NCBI GenBank assembly: GCA_914767715.1
Contig: OU612066.1
Span: forward strand, 33,580,283-33,644,282
Origin: Membranipora membranacea
Lineage: Eukaryota > Bryozoa > Gymnolaemata > Cheilostomatida > Membraniporidae
Direction of reading: 5' to 3'
Length of the DNA stretch: 64,000 bases
Both the position numbers and the translations under genes were made by a program. Positions within the stretch are counted from its first letter, which is position 1. Each line of letters starts with the position of its first letter. A model generated the notes under the pieces. The model made no database searches and had not been told where the DNA came from. It saw only the letters and a list, made by a program, of their open reading frames with translations. Positions 1 to 12,106 of the stretch are shown piece by piece.

Positions 1-3000
1 GTGAGCATAATAAGGTATGCATAAGCATTCCTTCTGAATTTCTGTGATTTTACACTCTTCCAGGCAGCTTTCTCGAGTGTAAGGCAAATTAGGTGTAAAT
101 CTTAGCTTGTCCTCTTTGTTGCAGCTTCCCCATGGCGACTCTATGTTAAAGACCTGATGTGAGAAAAAATTTTTTCAAGGGCATTATCAAGTGAGAGACT
201 GTGTTCTGAAACTGTTTTCAACCATCATTTTGACAGTGAAAGACAATAGATTGCAAGCACATGGGATGAAAGGAACACACATCATCGAATTTAAAAGAAT
301 GGCGAGATTTTTACAGGAAAATGTGGTAGTAAAAATTGTACCAAAAAGTTTATGACTGGTAGCTTTGTGGTTATTGTGTCATTATAAAATAAGAGCAAGA
401 TGCTAAAAGTTATACCTCAGTTGGAGAGATACTGATACTAGTATGGAATCCAACAGGAAGATTTACAGTAGAGCTTTTCATTGTTGGTTTCATTTCCCGA
501 TCATGTATGCTGACTATAAGACCATCTAACATATTGAGAAACACAGAATTCATGTAGTCGTACTGAAAATAGAAAATGAACTTGGTTTCTCATAACTTAA
601 CAAAAATGAGAGCACTAACACCAAGTGCTTATAAGGCATCCTCAAAACTTACTGCACATGGTTTTTAACTTCCCTACTAAGCTGGCAAGTACCCAGCCTG
701 CCAAAGCATATATGTGCCGGTGAGCCGTACTTCAGGAATGAAGGTGTGAAGCGACACCATATTTAAAAATTAAATTAAAAATTAAAATTAAAATTATCAT
801 AAGCATTACAAAGAAGAAAAAAGGATACAAGTAATGTGGCTGTGTCATAAATGAACTTAGGATAAGCCGCCAATATAATATTCAGTGTCCGATTCCTTCA
901 ACCACATGCTTTGATTTAGATCAAGGCTTCATGTGTAGAATAATCGTGTTTTTGTTAAATAAATCAAAACAAACTTTTTCTCTTCAATTGAGCATGTTGA
1001 ATATTTTGTATTTCATTCAATTAAAAAATGATCTAATTTCTTGCTGACCACCAATATATTGTTCAATGGATCTAACTGAGGTGAGTATTTAGATCAAGTA
1101 TGATCTAATTTGCCTGTATTAGGCAAGCAGTTGAATTAGAACAGAGGTAAACTTTATTCAGCAAATTATACAGTCTTGGTTAATCAACGCTAAGCTCAAA
1201 TATTTTTTCAGTTGTCATCGCCTGGCTAAGCTTCTATAAAGTGTGTTCAACTGAATACATTGTCATAATAAACTAGCTGTAGTTCAATGTATAAATATTA
1301 ACTTAGTTTTACCGTTTGTGCATCAAGGACAAGTGTGAGACCGAATCTCTCTCCAGCAGTATCTTGCCTTAGTTCTACTTCTAAGCCAAGGGATAGCAAG
1401 TGTTCTTCTATGAGCTCACTGTCACTGTTAAAAGTGAAGCAGCTTCCTTTGTCAGTCAAAATCTGTTCAAACCACTGGTACAAGAAAGACAAAGAAGTAA
1501 AGGCCATTGTGGAAAAAAACAGGATTAGTTTTGAAAATCGGCAAAATATGATGCATGCACAAATGATTCATTCAAGCCTCCAAGCTGTCCTCAAATTGTA
1601 AGGTTGGTCAGGAAAAAGAGCCAATCTCCCGACATGTATGATAGATTTTCAATTATAATAACCCTCTGAATCAAAGGACACTAATGTCAAAATTTTGCAG
1701 TGCTGGTGACATTTGATTGTTAACCTCCTGAGTCTGTCATTGTTTCCATTGGACTATCAATAAGTTCCGATAGTCAACACAGATTATATGCATTTTCACT
1801 ACTGACCGAAGTGTTGCAGGTGAGTGCACCGAATCTACACTCCAACATTGTCTTTGTAGAAGAAGTATCCATATCCCTATCTGCAAGCTGCCACCCGTCT
1901 GATCTGAGATGTGTCAGCAGATCCCAGGCCCGCTCCTCAATATTATCGCTGTCATCTGTGTAGCTAAGCTCTGAGCCATTGACAAAGTAACTGCTGGTAG
2001 TGGTTCCCCACTCGCTGCTATTGTTTGCTATTGGTACCACCTCTGTCATATTCAATAATACTCCATCCTCTGCAACTAACGCATCTTCTGTTACACCATC
2101 GATGTCTGAAGTTGTGTTCGGCATCACCTTAATTTCTGTACCTGGTTTTCCTATTGGTTCTTCTTCAGCATAATTTCCATCACCTCCTGTCAATATACTT
2201 AAGCAAGTTATGATAAAATTTGCCCAATACTCTAAAGGAGAAGCTTGCAACATCCTGTCTGGTTGTTCCTCACACTCTACAGGATAATTACCTCCGAACA
2301 ATTTTTCGAAACTAAAAAGTGAAATCATTGAAAGGGCGATATATGTCTTACCAGCACGGTGGAATCTTATCAGCTGGTTCATGATTTCCTCAGGTATCCA
2401 GCGAAAGCCTGCTTTGAGAGTTTGGTGATGTGTTGCAATTGGTTGTAAGCCAATTTCTATATAGTAACCTTTCAATTGTTTTCCCCCTCTAGAAGGGGGT
2501 GTCTCAGCCAAAAATCCCAGCTGTCAATTGTATCTTATACTCCTATTTTGACTACAGAAACAGGTTTGTTATGTTCAGCTCCTTGCAAAGAAATGAACTA
2601 AGAAATATACACAACTTGAGTGCAAAATTTTACTGACCATATCGTGGTGGTGGAGTTGGGCAGTTCTCTTCATCACGGCCACCAACACAATCTACATATC
2701 TATCACATAGTTTGGTGTCAGATATACAGCATTGTCCTCCTCCTGTGGGGCATCTTGTATGTCCAGCATCGCAATCAGGCTGAGCTAAACATATGTCTAG
2801 ACAGAAATATACTTGGACTGTAACAAATGTCAACAAATTCGCATCGCCAAAGCGTGTTTCTCTTCTCAGATCAAAGATTTTTTTCTGAGATAGGTTAGAA
2901 GGTTTCTCCATGAACATATTATAAATATTTATATGTCTATGGGTTTCTCAAATCATCAGTCGATTGAATGAGAGAAACATTCTAAATGAATAATGTTTGT

Positions 3001-6000
3001 GACCAGTTAAATTGCCTATCAGATAAGAGCCCACTCGTCGGTCAACTTGGTTTTTATTGGAGCTTAGTCTGTGAAGTTATCCTCACACCTTTTTGAAGAG
3101 CATAACTTGGTGGGTGAAATCGATTATCAGGGCAAATCCACAAAATATGTTTCTAGGATGTATTCTAGTTTCAAATATGTATTATTTTCTCAACATGCAT
3201 ATTTAGGGCATTCGCTGCACTCTTTATGGCTTCCCCAATCTTCTTTTTCTTACACATAGGTAAAGAGTGATTGCAATGCGGACAATCTTAATTTATTAAC
3301 TTTTGTGAAAAGAATCATTTAAATTTATTTAGGAATGAATAAACTAAATGTTTGAACACAATTTATGAATAATAATTGTCTGGTCGTCAAAATCAATCTT
3401 ATCTCTGAGTTAATATTCAGGAATATGTAGCAAGTGGAGCTTTTTGAACTTGATTTTGATTTTATCAAAGCTAACGAACCTAGAGCCTAGAAATAAAACC
3501 ACCTGCATGATTGTCCATCAATGCTGTTTCCGAGGACTCAGCACACAAATTTTCTAATGTTTGCCAACCCATAATTCTGCAGTGTCAAATTGGTATGCCC
3601 GGTAATTACATCTATATCACAATATGCAAAACAAAGTTAAACAATTCTATCCGAGTTTACTATGTTGGGAAATTGACACTTGAGATATTGCTGCACAAGT
3701 ACCAAAGTATTGATTACAATGAGTGGTTAAGAGAGGCCTTTTTGTCCATTTTCAGAGCTTAATTACATGTAAGGGCATACTATGGCTTTAGAAAATCATA
3801 TTAAAACTTGTTGATTGTGAGAAATGATGCATAACTTCTTTTAAAAGATGCCTTGAATCAGAGCAAAAAGCAGTGTAACAACTTTTGGGTCAGGGGATTT
3901 TCAGATCCTGTGAGAGACTCAATCATAGACAAAACACACGACACTAGACTGGACACTGAGCATCAAAAAGTGTCATCATTAAATTCTGCGACGCAACGAC
4001 ATCTCACTGTGGTAGAAAAAGCAATGATGCATGTGTTTTTTCGGAGTAATCTCCCTTTCATGCAGTAAATTTTATGGATTTTATAGAATTTGATAGAGAA
4101 TAGCAGCAGCAATCTTCTGCAGCACAGGTAACAGCTTTGTCTATATTCTGTCTAACTCATCACTTATTTTGATTGAGCAAAAATTGAATAGGATTATTAG
4201 CTAAACAGCATATCATACTTGCCAAGTAATCTAAATTCAAAAGTGGGAGATTTCAATTTACAGCGATACTGCATGCCATCGCAATGATCAGAGGGTGCGA
4301 AGTACGTGAGCGATCTACCTGTGGGATTGAGGGCAGTGTGATCCCCCAACAGGCTCCGGGATAGAACCCGTCCACTGATGCTCTGAGAGCGCTTTTAGCC
4401 ACTAGGAAGGGCTAAAAACACATATTTGATCTCAAATAGTTTCAGAGAAGCATGAAATTAATTGGGATCAATACCAGTCACTCATCGACAAGTGCAAGTA
4501 CTTTGTTATTTTGTGATGGCTGCGAATCTAAGTGTGTTAGGAAATGTAGAATTCATGGCTAATGATTATTACCTAATATCTATTATAGAATTTTAGCAGA
4601 GCAAATGCTTTTCAGCAACACCTGAAAATAAACCCATGATACGACTTGAGCATAATATCGCGTAACAGGCGCACTAGGTATATCAATTTCAGTGTGGTTG
4701 GTGTTGAAATGGTACAATAGCCCATCCAGCCCCTTATCGACATCCGGAACGCCATTAAGAGCTAATAACCCCTATAATGGTGTGGAAATCCAAAGCGGTC
4801 AAAGTTTTAGTGATCCATCATAGATGTTATCCTTATCTAACCAAAGTTGCAGGGGGGGGGGGGAACTCAATTTCTTTGTTTTGCCATGTACTTGATTTTT
4901 TAATTTCAATTGCTAGTTGTGATGATTGAGCAGAAATAATGACCACATACAGACTACACTCATCACATCTAACAGCGGGAAGGCTATTATACACCTTGCA
5001 ATGCTTTGTGGGAAAATGACATTCTTCCAACAATACAGTATAATGAGCTTTGAGGGGGTTGGGAGAAATTTTTTAATGATATTATATACTGGTGAGAATT
5101 AAACCACTACTTATGTATCACGGTACATTTCAGCAAGATTATTGTGACCCGGTGTTCAGCAGTTGTCTTAGAAAATGATGAATTTATACCAAATAATTTT
5201 TTGAAGCCTTATGTCAAACAATCATTGTATTTAACAAATGGATAACCTTGGATATTCCTAATAAAAAAACGATGCTCGTTAGATTCCAAGTGCAATTAGC
5301 TATATATGTTATCATGGCCTTCGAGATGAGACAGTGTAGTGTGCAGGTACATTCATCTACACATTCAAAATGTTCAGTACCATGATTTATGTGTCAATTT
5401 TGCTCAATCAAAATATGTGATGAGTTAGACAGAATACAGTCAATTATGTCAAATATGCTTTTTTTTGTCCTTGCTAGTGGCTAGAAACGCTCTCAGAGCA
5501 TCAGCGGACGGGTTCTATCCCCGACCCTGTTGGGGGATCACACTGCCCGCGATCCCACAGGTGGATCGCTCAGGTACTGCGCACCCTCTGAGCATTGCGA
5601 TGACATGCAGAATCGCTGTAAATTGTAAATCTCCCACTTATGAATTTAGATTACTTGGCAAGTATGATAAGCTGTTTAACTAATATTTCTATGCCATTTT
5701 TGCACAATCAAAATATGTGATGAGTTAGACAGAATATAGACGAAGCTGTCACCTGTGCTGCAGATGATTGCTGCTGCTATTCTCTATCTATAAAATCTAT
5801 AAAATTATCTGCATCAAAGAGAGATTACTCTGAAAAAACGCATGCATCATTGCTTTTTCTACCACAGTGAGATGAGATGAGGACACTTTTTGATAGGCTA
5901 TTTACTACACATTGTCCAGTCTAGTGTTGTGGGTTTTGTCTATGGACTCAATCATCATGAATAACCACAAATATAAAAACTCCTGTATATGCCTATACCA

Positions 6001-6676
6001 CAAAGTTACATACTGGCAGCTTGTGGCTATGCTAAATGTTGTGGGCGGCAAACCCATCATAATTATTTGTCATGTCTATGGGTTTACTAATGGATATAAA
6101 TGTATCGAATACATCCAAATTCTAATTATGAATAATCTAAAATGAACCACTCACCTGCTTGATATGCGCCAAAAGGGTCTGAGTTAGGGGCTGAGGGTGA
6201 GCTATAAGCATGTGTCCATTGTTGAAGTTTTGAGTTGCTAATTCTGTAATGTTGGAGATGTTCAACATATAATTCAAAGCTTGACGGTGTAATAAATGAT
6301 GATGAAGAGAGTAACAGAATTGAGTATTAAATGTTAAAAGTCACATCGGTAGATTAATGTCTACCAATAATGTGTGGATGGCTGAATGTAATGCTTACAT
6401 GCTCATCTTTATGATCAAACATGCAGATCAATGTGTCAATATTACAGCTTATTTAATAAGAGCAATATCTAAGTTGCATCCCCAAAGAAAAAGAAAATCA
6501 AAGTAAATTCCTTCTTACAGATTCTGGTTACAGATGGTTATAGCAGGAAATTCCAAAGATGGAGCAATAATTCTGTTGGATTCTGTTATTGTTGCGAACT
6601 TTAGGAACTTGCTTATCCTAAAAAAAGAATTTGGCCGAACATGTTGACAACATTTTACAATAATTTGCATACATAT

Positions 6677-6707
<31 letters not shown>

Positions 6708-7276
6708 GGTTGCTCAGGATGTTATTGATCTCACTAAACCAAGGATAGACCAGATAGGTTGATGTTTGAGTAACACTGATCACACGATTTACTATTACTA
6801 TGTACATCTCTGATCAGTAGAGAGTGAATTAATTAACATAAGGGGTCAATAACTTAAGTAAAAACTAATAAAGTAAAAAAAAAACTTAGCAATGGTACCA
6901 TCTGTAGGAATTTGCTGTGACGACCCAAGGTTAGTTACTCATACTAGATTGACACTAACGTTCAGAGATACGCATGTTAAGTCCCTCTGCCAATGTTTTG
7001 AGTGTTCACTCTTGCAATTGAATTTCAGCTTGAATTATAAAAGGTTGACACAATAGTAATGTTATATAAGACATAACACCATTTTTACCTGAATGCAAGT
7101 GAAGTGATCACACCTATGGCCGCAGCTGTCAGTAGTACTGTCCAAATCACCTTCCCAACAAAGTGCCTAGCTTCAGCTAACTTAGAGAAGCCATGAGCAG
7201 TGGTAGTGGATGCAAAATTGAAAAATAAGCTCGCATCATTCTCACTGGCATCAGACTCGAGCTTACTCCCTTCCAT
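1..7276 (-). CDS. DEG/ENaC-family sodium channel subunit with an LDL-receptor class A module (3' partial)
   Basis: Eight exons on the minus strand join without a frame break into 560 codons: 7276-7089, 6617-6519, 6243-6155, 2817-2638, about 2468-1807, 1474-1313, 562-416 and 153-1. Every junction is GT-AG and phases agree (2,2,1,1,0,0,0). Seen: the His-Gly gating motif at residues 28-29, TM1 at about 43-62, FPAITICNQN after TM1 (86-95), an LDLa module with seven cysteines (about 126-186), an N-glycosylation-rich segment, LECRFGALTC before residue 406, GSCFTFN (416-422), the palm segment DGLIVSIHDREMKP, and the Cys-rich YTRESCLEECK...CLC segment in the last exon. These are hallmarks of trimeric amiloride-sensitive or ASIC-like channels, which pass Na+ across the plasma membrane. 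TM2 and the selectivity filter lie beyond the left edge. The acceptor of exon 5 is uncertain: 2468 and 2456 both keep phase. The start ATG at 7276 has a good context (CAACGATGG). The LDLa exon is a symmetric phase 1-1 cassette. Ligand and gating are unknown. Confidence 0.9.
3924..4405 (-). repeat. SINE-like inverted repeat, left arm (in DEG/ENaC intron 3)
   Basis: Matches 5474-5944 in inverted orientation over nearly its full length, with scattered differences. It contains a Pol III B-box-like GGTTCTATCCC on the minus strand near 4360, and a partly tRNA-like head beside it (the stretch reading as agtggctaaaagcgctctc in reverse). The two arms are separated by about 1.07 kb. Most likely two copies of a tRNA-derived SINE inserted head to head. 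A diverged foldback element is the alternative. Confidence 0.6.
4406..5395. other. Intron sequence between the SINE-like arms, no gene seen
   Basis: No supported exon was found on either strand. A run of G (about 4852-4862) and ordinary AT-rich sequence are all I can see. A minus-strand open frame at 4833-5033 has several cysteines but lacks convincing splice sites and homology. Confidence 0.5.
5474..5944 (+). repeat. SINE-like inverted repeat, right arm
   Basis: Inverted partner of 3924-4405. The B-box-like GGTTCTATCC lies at 5511-5520, preceded by a tRNA-like head at about 5474. Just before it, 5396-5440 repeats a short segment also found inside the arm (around 5705-5740), so a second partial copy abuts it. 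It lies in the large third intron of the channel gene and has no coding role. Confidence 0.6.
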
Positions 7277-7328
7277 CGTTGCCGGTTAAATCCAAAAAGT
7301 TTGCAAACAATACTACTGTTGATTAGGG

Positions 7329-7336
7329 CTTTTATA
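7329..7336 (-). promoter_or_regulatory. TATA box of the DEG/ENaC gene
   Basis: TATAAAAG on the minus strand about 55 bases upstream of the channel start codon. This places a likely transcription start near 7303 with a short 5' UTR. The distance fits, but no initiator or other core element was confirmed. Confidence 0.5.
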
Positions 7337-7399
7337 GGCGGTTGTAGAATAAGATCATCTGACAGAGCTCAGGTTGTAGCTTCAATCAATAGAAGGAAT

Positions 7400-9670
7400 G
7401 AGTTGATGGAAGGATTCACAATGCGATTTTAACCTAGCAACAGCCTGACTCTTGCTTTGTGTAAAGGCAAACCTGTACCAATCCTACTGGGCAATGAGCA
7501 TTTTGTCTACATTAGCAGGCGTTGAAGATATTAGGTAGAAGCGTAGTTTGCCAATAACAAGCAGGCATGCTATTGTAAAATGTAGTCTTTCTTGAATATA
7601 CAGAGCTTTGTGGATCACCAACTTTGCAAATGCAAGAACTATGTGACTTCTAGCAATCTTTGATATTCCAGTTACATCCAAAGAGTGAATAAGGAAAATT
7701 TTGGATAAGCACATGCGCAAGTGTCTCAGAGTGATCCCAGGAGCTTACACTAACGTTAATGCTTTATTTGATAGTTTATTTACATATTCAGTTTCCAGGC
7801 CCACAGTTCTAGGCTTCAAGTTTTTCATTTTGATCCCCTAGTTAGCTAAATGAAGTGGCCTTAAACACTATAATTAAACAATCTTATCAGAATCAGCTCT
7901 TATGGGATTTCCATTTGCTATTCATACCCTTTTTTAAATCGCTTGGGAGGAGCATACAGAACCTCTTCTGATGCTGCTTTAGACCCGCCTCAGATTTTTG
8001 TCACCCTGACTAAATTTCTAAACTTCCTCTGAAATCAATTGATAAAGAGTACAAATTATTAAAATTGTAATGATATGATGAATATTGATGAATCAGGGAA
8101 TGTGCCCCAACAATGACCCTGGTAAAAACGGTTAGTCACAGACATTGTCAGATATGCCAGATTTCGACTAGCAAGGAATGAAATTATTTAAGCTGTGACA
8201 ACTGCACGACATGATATTTGCAGAGAGTTTTGAACTCATGAAACCTGGAATGCTGCCCTGGGCAAACATTGTCTTCTGTATACTAGCAAATGATTGATGA
8301 ATTTCACCGCATTCATTTCAGCTTGGAAAATGTTCATTTCCAATGTAGCGCATTGCCTTTCAAACCAGCACACACAATAAAACATAACAATTTGTCAAAA
8401 TGGCAAATCATCACAAACAAACAAATGCTTTATTTTGAGCCCATGTAATTTCTTTTCAGTTGGTGTACCTGTTGTATCGGAGTAGTAAGAACAAGCAGCA
8501 CCAAGCAGTTTGTAATTGTGTCAATGAAAACTCAATTAGATTCGATTGTACAATTTTTCACCGAACCTCAATAAGTTTACCATGATCACTGTATTTCTTC
8601 CTACAGCCATTTACTGCATTCACAGCCTAATATTTATATGAAAATCCTATTATTTTTATCCACTCAGTGACTGTGAGATGCCATTGATTTCAGTGCTTAA
8701 TTCCGCGCAATGGCATTAATGTGAGGAAGTAGTCACTCTCAAAAAAACTACTGGATAGTGATATTTCCAATTTCCTCTCAACTCTTAAACTTGAGAGTGT
8801 TTGCAGCTTGATATGGATTCGCAGCTGCCCCAACGCAGCAGTTCATGACCTGCATTCAAATTAAGGAGTCAGACGAGATTGTGATATGGATGTAACAGGA
8901 ATTATTTATTCTCAATGTAGAAGGACAACCTACTGGCATATATGGGTCATAGGAGAAGTTTGCATCATAGGGGTCAATTCAAACTACACAAAGAAATCAA
9001 TATATGTTGAGCAACAACGTGTATCCTCACATTTGATATGTCAGACATGCTTTCATCATTCCCATAATGCAATTTTATTCTGAACTAACCTCCCAGTACC
9101 TGTCACCTCATTGACTTATTACAGAGGCTTTCTAATTCTGTGCGAGACTTTGAAATGATACGAGATATGAGATAATATCGGCCCCCGGAAATAATCACAT
9201 TTCACATTCAATATGGTATGACAACATATATATGTCTGGGATCATTTTTATCTTTACGCAAGGTTGAATTTTCTATGTTAATTGGGCTGTAGGTGCACTT
9301 GAAGCACCTTTATGTCAAACTCAACCAACAATGAAACTTTCTCATCAGGGATGCCCAAACAACAGCACATGTGCCAAATGTGGCCCACTTATAAATCTTA
9401 GAGAGCCCAGCGTCCAGTCAATCAATCAAACAATAAATCAATAATTCAGCCAATCAATCACAATCAATCTTCATACAAACTCATCAAAACAAATGTGTGG
9501 CTGCTAATCAATGGAAATATAGGGGCGGTTTATACTGTTTATACGGTTTATATAGTCATTATTTTATTCAGCCTTTTTTTTAAACTAGGACTGTGAAGCA
9601 TTGATGATTGGATCCACTGAGAAAATTTGCTTGCAATGGCTTGAAAGCACATTACTTAATATATCACTGA
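7400..9670. other. Intergenic, no gene recognised
   Basis: AT-rich sequence without supported exons. Positions about 8095-8235 resemble 42285-42410 (shared stretches around gtcacaga.attgtcagat and gtgacaactgcac), so a dispersed repeat is present in two diverged copies. Short ORFs at 7484-7720 and 8886-9083 have no recognisable features. Confidence 0.5.
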
Positions 9671-9679
9671 AATTTTAGT

Positions 9680-10500
9680 AGACCTCATAGGTATTTGATT
9701 GTCTATTTTGTCACAAAATTGGGCCAGAATTAGATCTCTTTTGAGAATCAGTAGTTTTGAGGTTGTACATTACTTAATAGTATAATCAGCAACAATGCAA
9801 TATTGCATTCAGTTTGCACATACTCGAAGGACAAACTCCAACTTTTGACATTTAATAAAAATCAAATGATGAGATACACATAGCATCTGCATCATTCATT
9901 CTTAAAGGAATTAAAAATAGCTTGTAAAAATATGTCAATAGCTGTCAAATTAGTAAAAGTAACAATATGAACGCAAAGCTTGAACACAGAAACAACAATT
10001 GCGGTAATTATTCTGCTCCTACTGTTAGTTCCCTACTTCTTGCTGAGCAAACATCAATAGGCTTGACTTACATTGGTGAAAGCTAACTGTGTCACTGTGC
10101 CACTTTTTTGTGGCTGCGTGACAAGACTGAAATTTCCATGAGAGAATACTCCCATGTTTGTAGGTCTTCAATGGGTCTGTGGTGTTTGGCACCGAATGTA
10201 GTATCATAGCCCATTCCTGTCGTAGGACTCCATGGGGTTAATATTTTAACATCCCCAAGAAAAAAGCACGCCTGTCATTGTCCATAGACTTTTATAGATG
10301 TTCAAACTTGGGTCTGCAGCCGAGCGCCATCAACAGAATTATCATTTCAGTGTGGAGATCTCTTTTTCTGATTTGATACACTGCCACAAGCAGTTACATG
10401 GTTCCATTTTAATCTATGATAATTAGTGTTGGATGAGCAGCTATAAGGAAACAATTTACCAAATGCTCAATTGTATCATTCAATTATAATTAAGCCAGCT
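9680..10500. repeat. Decayed copy of the tRNA-Glu/His linker unit
   Basis: The segment around 9680-9770 (tttgattgtctattttgtcac, then agaatcagtagttttgaggt) is a reverse-oriented relative of the linker between tRNA-Glu and tRNA-His at about 35330-35400, and of 28260-28320. The area near 10400-10500 resembles unit flanks at 26000 and 31500. No tRNA-Glu body remains here. The rest of the interval shows nothing else. Confidence 0.45.
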
Positions 10501-10933
10501 TGACTTTGTCAGTTTCTCTGGCAGGACCTTTTGAAGAGGTACAGATATATAATTGCAGGTTTTAATTTTACAGATGATAACTAGAGATTGACTATGAGAA
10601 GGGTTGTTGCTCAAAAACAAACAAATTGAAGACAATTCGACATCATTTCACTGTGATGCAGGGAAATATAATAGGGTGTTCAAGGCATCACAGTGCTAAT
10701 TATTATATTTATAAAAAACCGCTGGCGACATTTATCCGCTGACCCCTTGTGGCTTAGTTACTTAGCTTACCCAATAAACCATGACTCCTAACTGCAACAC
10801 ATACGAGAAAAGAAACTGTGAAATCTTAGTAGAGCATAAGTTATGATAACTATTGTAATTGAACTCTTTGATAAAGCAATCTCATCAGTTTGGACTTATC
10901 TGTTCTTGGCATGGTTCTATGACATATATGTGA
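10500..10933 (+). repeat. 5' flank repeat of tRNA-His unit (copy 1)
   Basis: Resembles about 25080-25585 in order and orientation: ttgcaggttttattttac-like start, a cat-cattt-rich middle, ctgacc-cttgtggcttag near the end, and tatatgtgagccatga leading into the tRNA. The two copies are diverged with indels. This shows the tRNA-His copies were moved with several hundred bases of flanking DNA. Confidence 0.55.
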
Positions 10934-11005
10934 GCCATGATAGTATAGTGGTTAGTACTTCGCGTTGTGGCCGCCAAAACCCAGGTTCGAATCCCGGTCA
11001 TGGCA
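10934..11005 (+). tRNA. tRNA-His (GTG), with stem mismatches; possible pseudogene
   Basis: A 72-base cloverleaf with a perfect 7-bp acceptor stem (GCCATGA/TCATGGC), A-box tagtatagtggttag, anticodon GTG in the loop TTGTGGC, and an intact B box GGTTCGAATCC. A T5 run follows directly as a Pol III terminator. There is one mismatch in the anticodon stem (C opposite C) and one in the T stem, unlike the canonical copy at 35582-35653. Expression is possible, but the gene looks slightly decayed. Confidence 0.75.
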
Positions 11006-11286
11006 CTTTTTGAAGAACGAAATTACAAATGAACCCAAAATTTAGAAATTGAATTGCTTGAATAGCTGCAGGAAGTGAATAATGACCTCCAACCCTAATT
11101 TCATCCAAGTTGAATGAAAAACGGCAAGAAAAACAATGAATTCACTGAAATTTACAGCATTTCACAAGCAAATTTTTCAAACTGATCTAAAAGATCGGCC
11201 AAGAATCAATCTTATCTAATTCTAATCTAATTGGAATTGTTTTCACTGTATTTTGAATATACCAATATATGAATATTAGTATATCA
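11006..11286. other. Short spacer up to the BEL/Pao insertion
   Basis: AT-rich with no feature seen. The last five bases (11287-11291, ctatc) form the target-site duplication of the following element. Confidence 0.5.
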
Positions 11287-11291
11287 CTATC

Positions 11292-12084
11292 TGTAACGAT
11301 GTTAGATAGCGCTGGCGTTAGGGGTCGGTAAACGGTGTTGTAGTTTGTGCAAGGGACATTTCTGTTGCTATTTTTAGCAGATAATACAATTTAAATACTC
11401 TATAAATGGACTATAAGCCTTTGATCTGACATTTCTAACAATAGAATGCAGTCCTCTTATCTTGTCACGCAGACCAAACCTATCTGTGACAGAAATCATA
11501 ATATTCACTAGTCATCGAGTTTGCGTACTGTTTACATCACAGCTAAGAGCACTCAGTTAACCTGTAAGTGTATTTTTCTACAACTCTTTTTACAGTGCAT
11601 ACACACAACACAAATATCATATTTCTCATGTTATTGAATTGTTATCCCTTACATTCATTCGTTCATGTGTAGTGTGCAACTTGTCAATGTATAAATATGT
11701 CCTCATAATCAATTATTATTTACAGTTGATGTACACAGGACTAGTCACCTATGCTCATAATTATTATATTGGATCGCTATTATATCCGCTCATAATGTGT
11801 GAGTTTTTCTTCGTGTACTATTTAGAATCATGTACATTTTTCCTTTGGTTAATGACGTAACCGTTCATTCAATTGAGGAATTAATTATAACAAGAGAGTT
11901 TTTCATTGTTCGATGCTTGTCAGCATCACACCAGCTATTTCTCGTAGCACACTCATTCGCTCACTCGTTTTTCTCTCTTACACATATTATTAATTCATTT
12001 TACCTTTCCACAGGTTTACCAGTAAATCAGTAAAACAATACACTGCGTCATACACACGGAATTCAAAATAGCCTTCGCAATACA
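11292..12084 (+). repeat. 5' LTR of BEL/Pao element
   Basis: 793 bases, beginning TGTAACGATG and ending CGCAATACA, equal in length to the 3' LTR. Differences seen are at the tcactcg/tcattcg, cagtaaa/cagcaaa and catacac/cacacac sites near its end. Short open frames inside it (for example 11639-11860) occur identically in both LTRs and are not genes. A tataaata-like stretch near 11690 may serve as its promoter. Confidence 0.95.
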
Positions 12085-12094
12085 GTAAACACAT

Positions 12095-12106
12095 TGGAGA
12101 AGACGG
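12095..12106 (+). promoter_or_regulatory. Possible primer-binding site
   Basis: TGGAGAAGACGG begins ten bases after the 5' LTR end. TGG fits the complement of a tRNA CCA end, but I could not match the rest to a specific tRNA, and the spacing is longer than in many LTR elements. Tentative. Confidence 0.25.

Noticed and set aside
4833-5033. Cys-containing minus frame in the channel intron, considered as a second extracellular cassette exon
   Set aside because: No convincing acceptor and donor in the needed phase and no LDLa-like cysteine spacing.
11639-12033. Two hydrophobic short frames
   Set aside because: Present unchanged in both LTRs (again at 19802-20277), so LTR sequence rather than genes.
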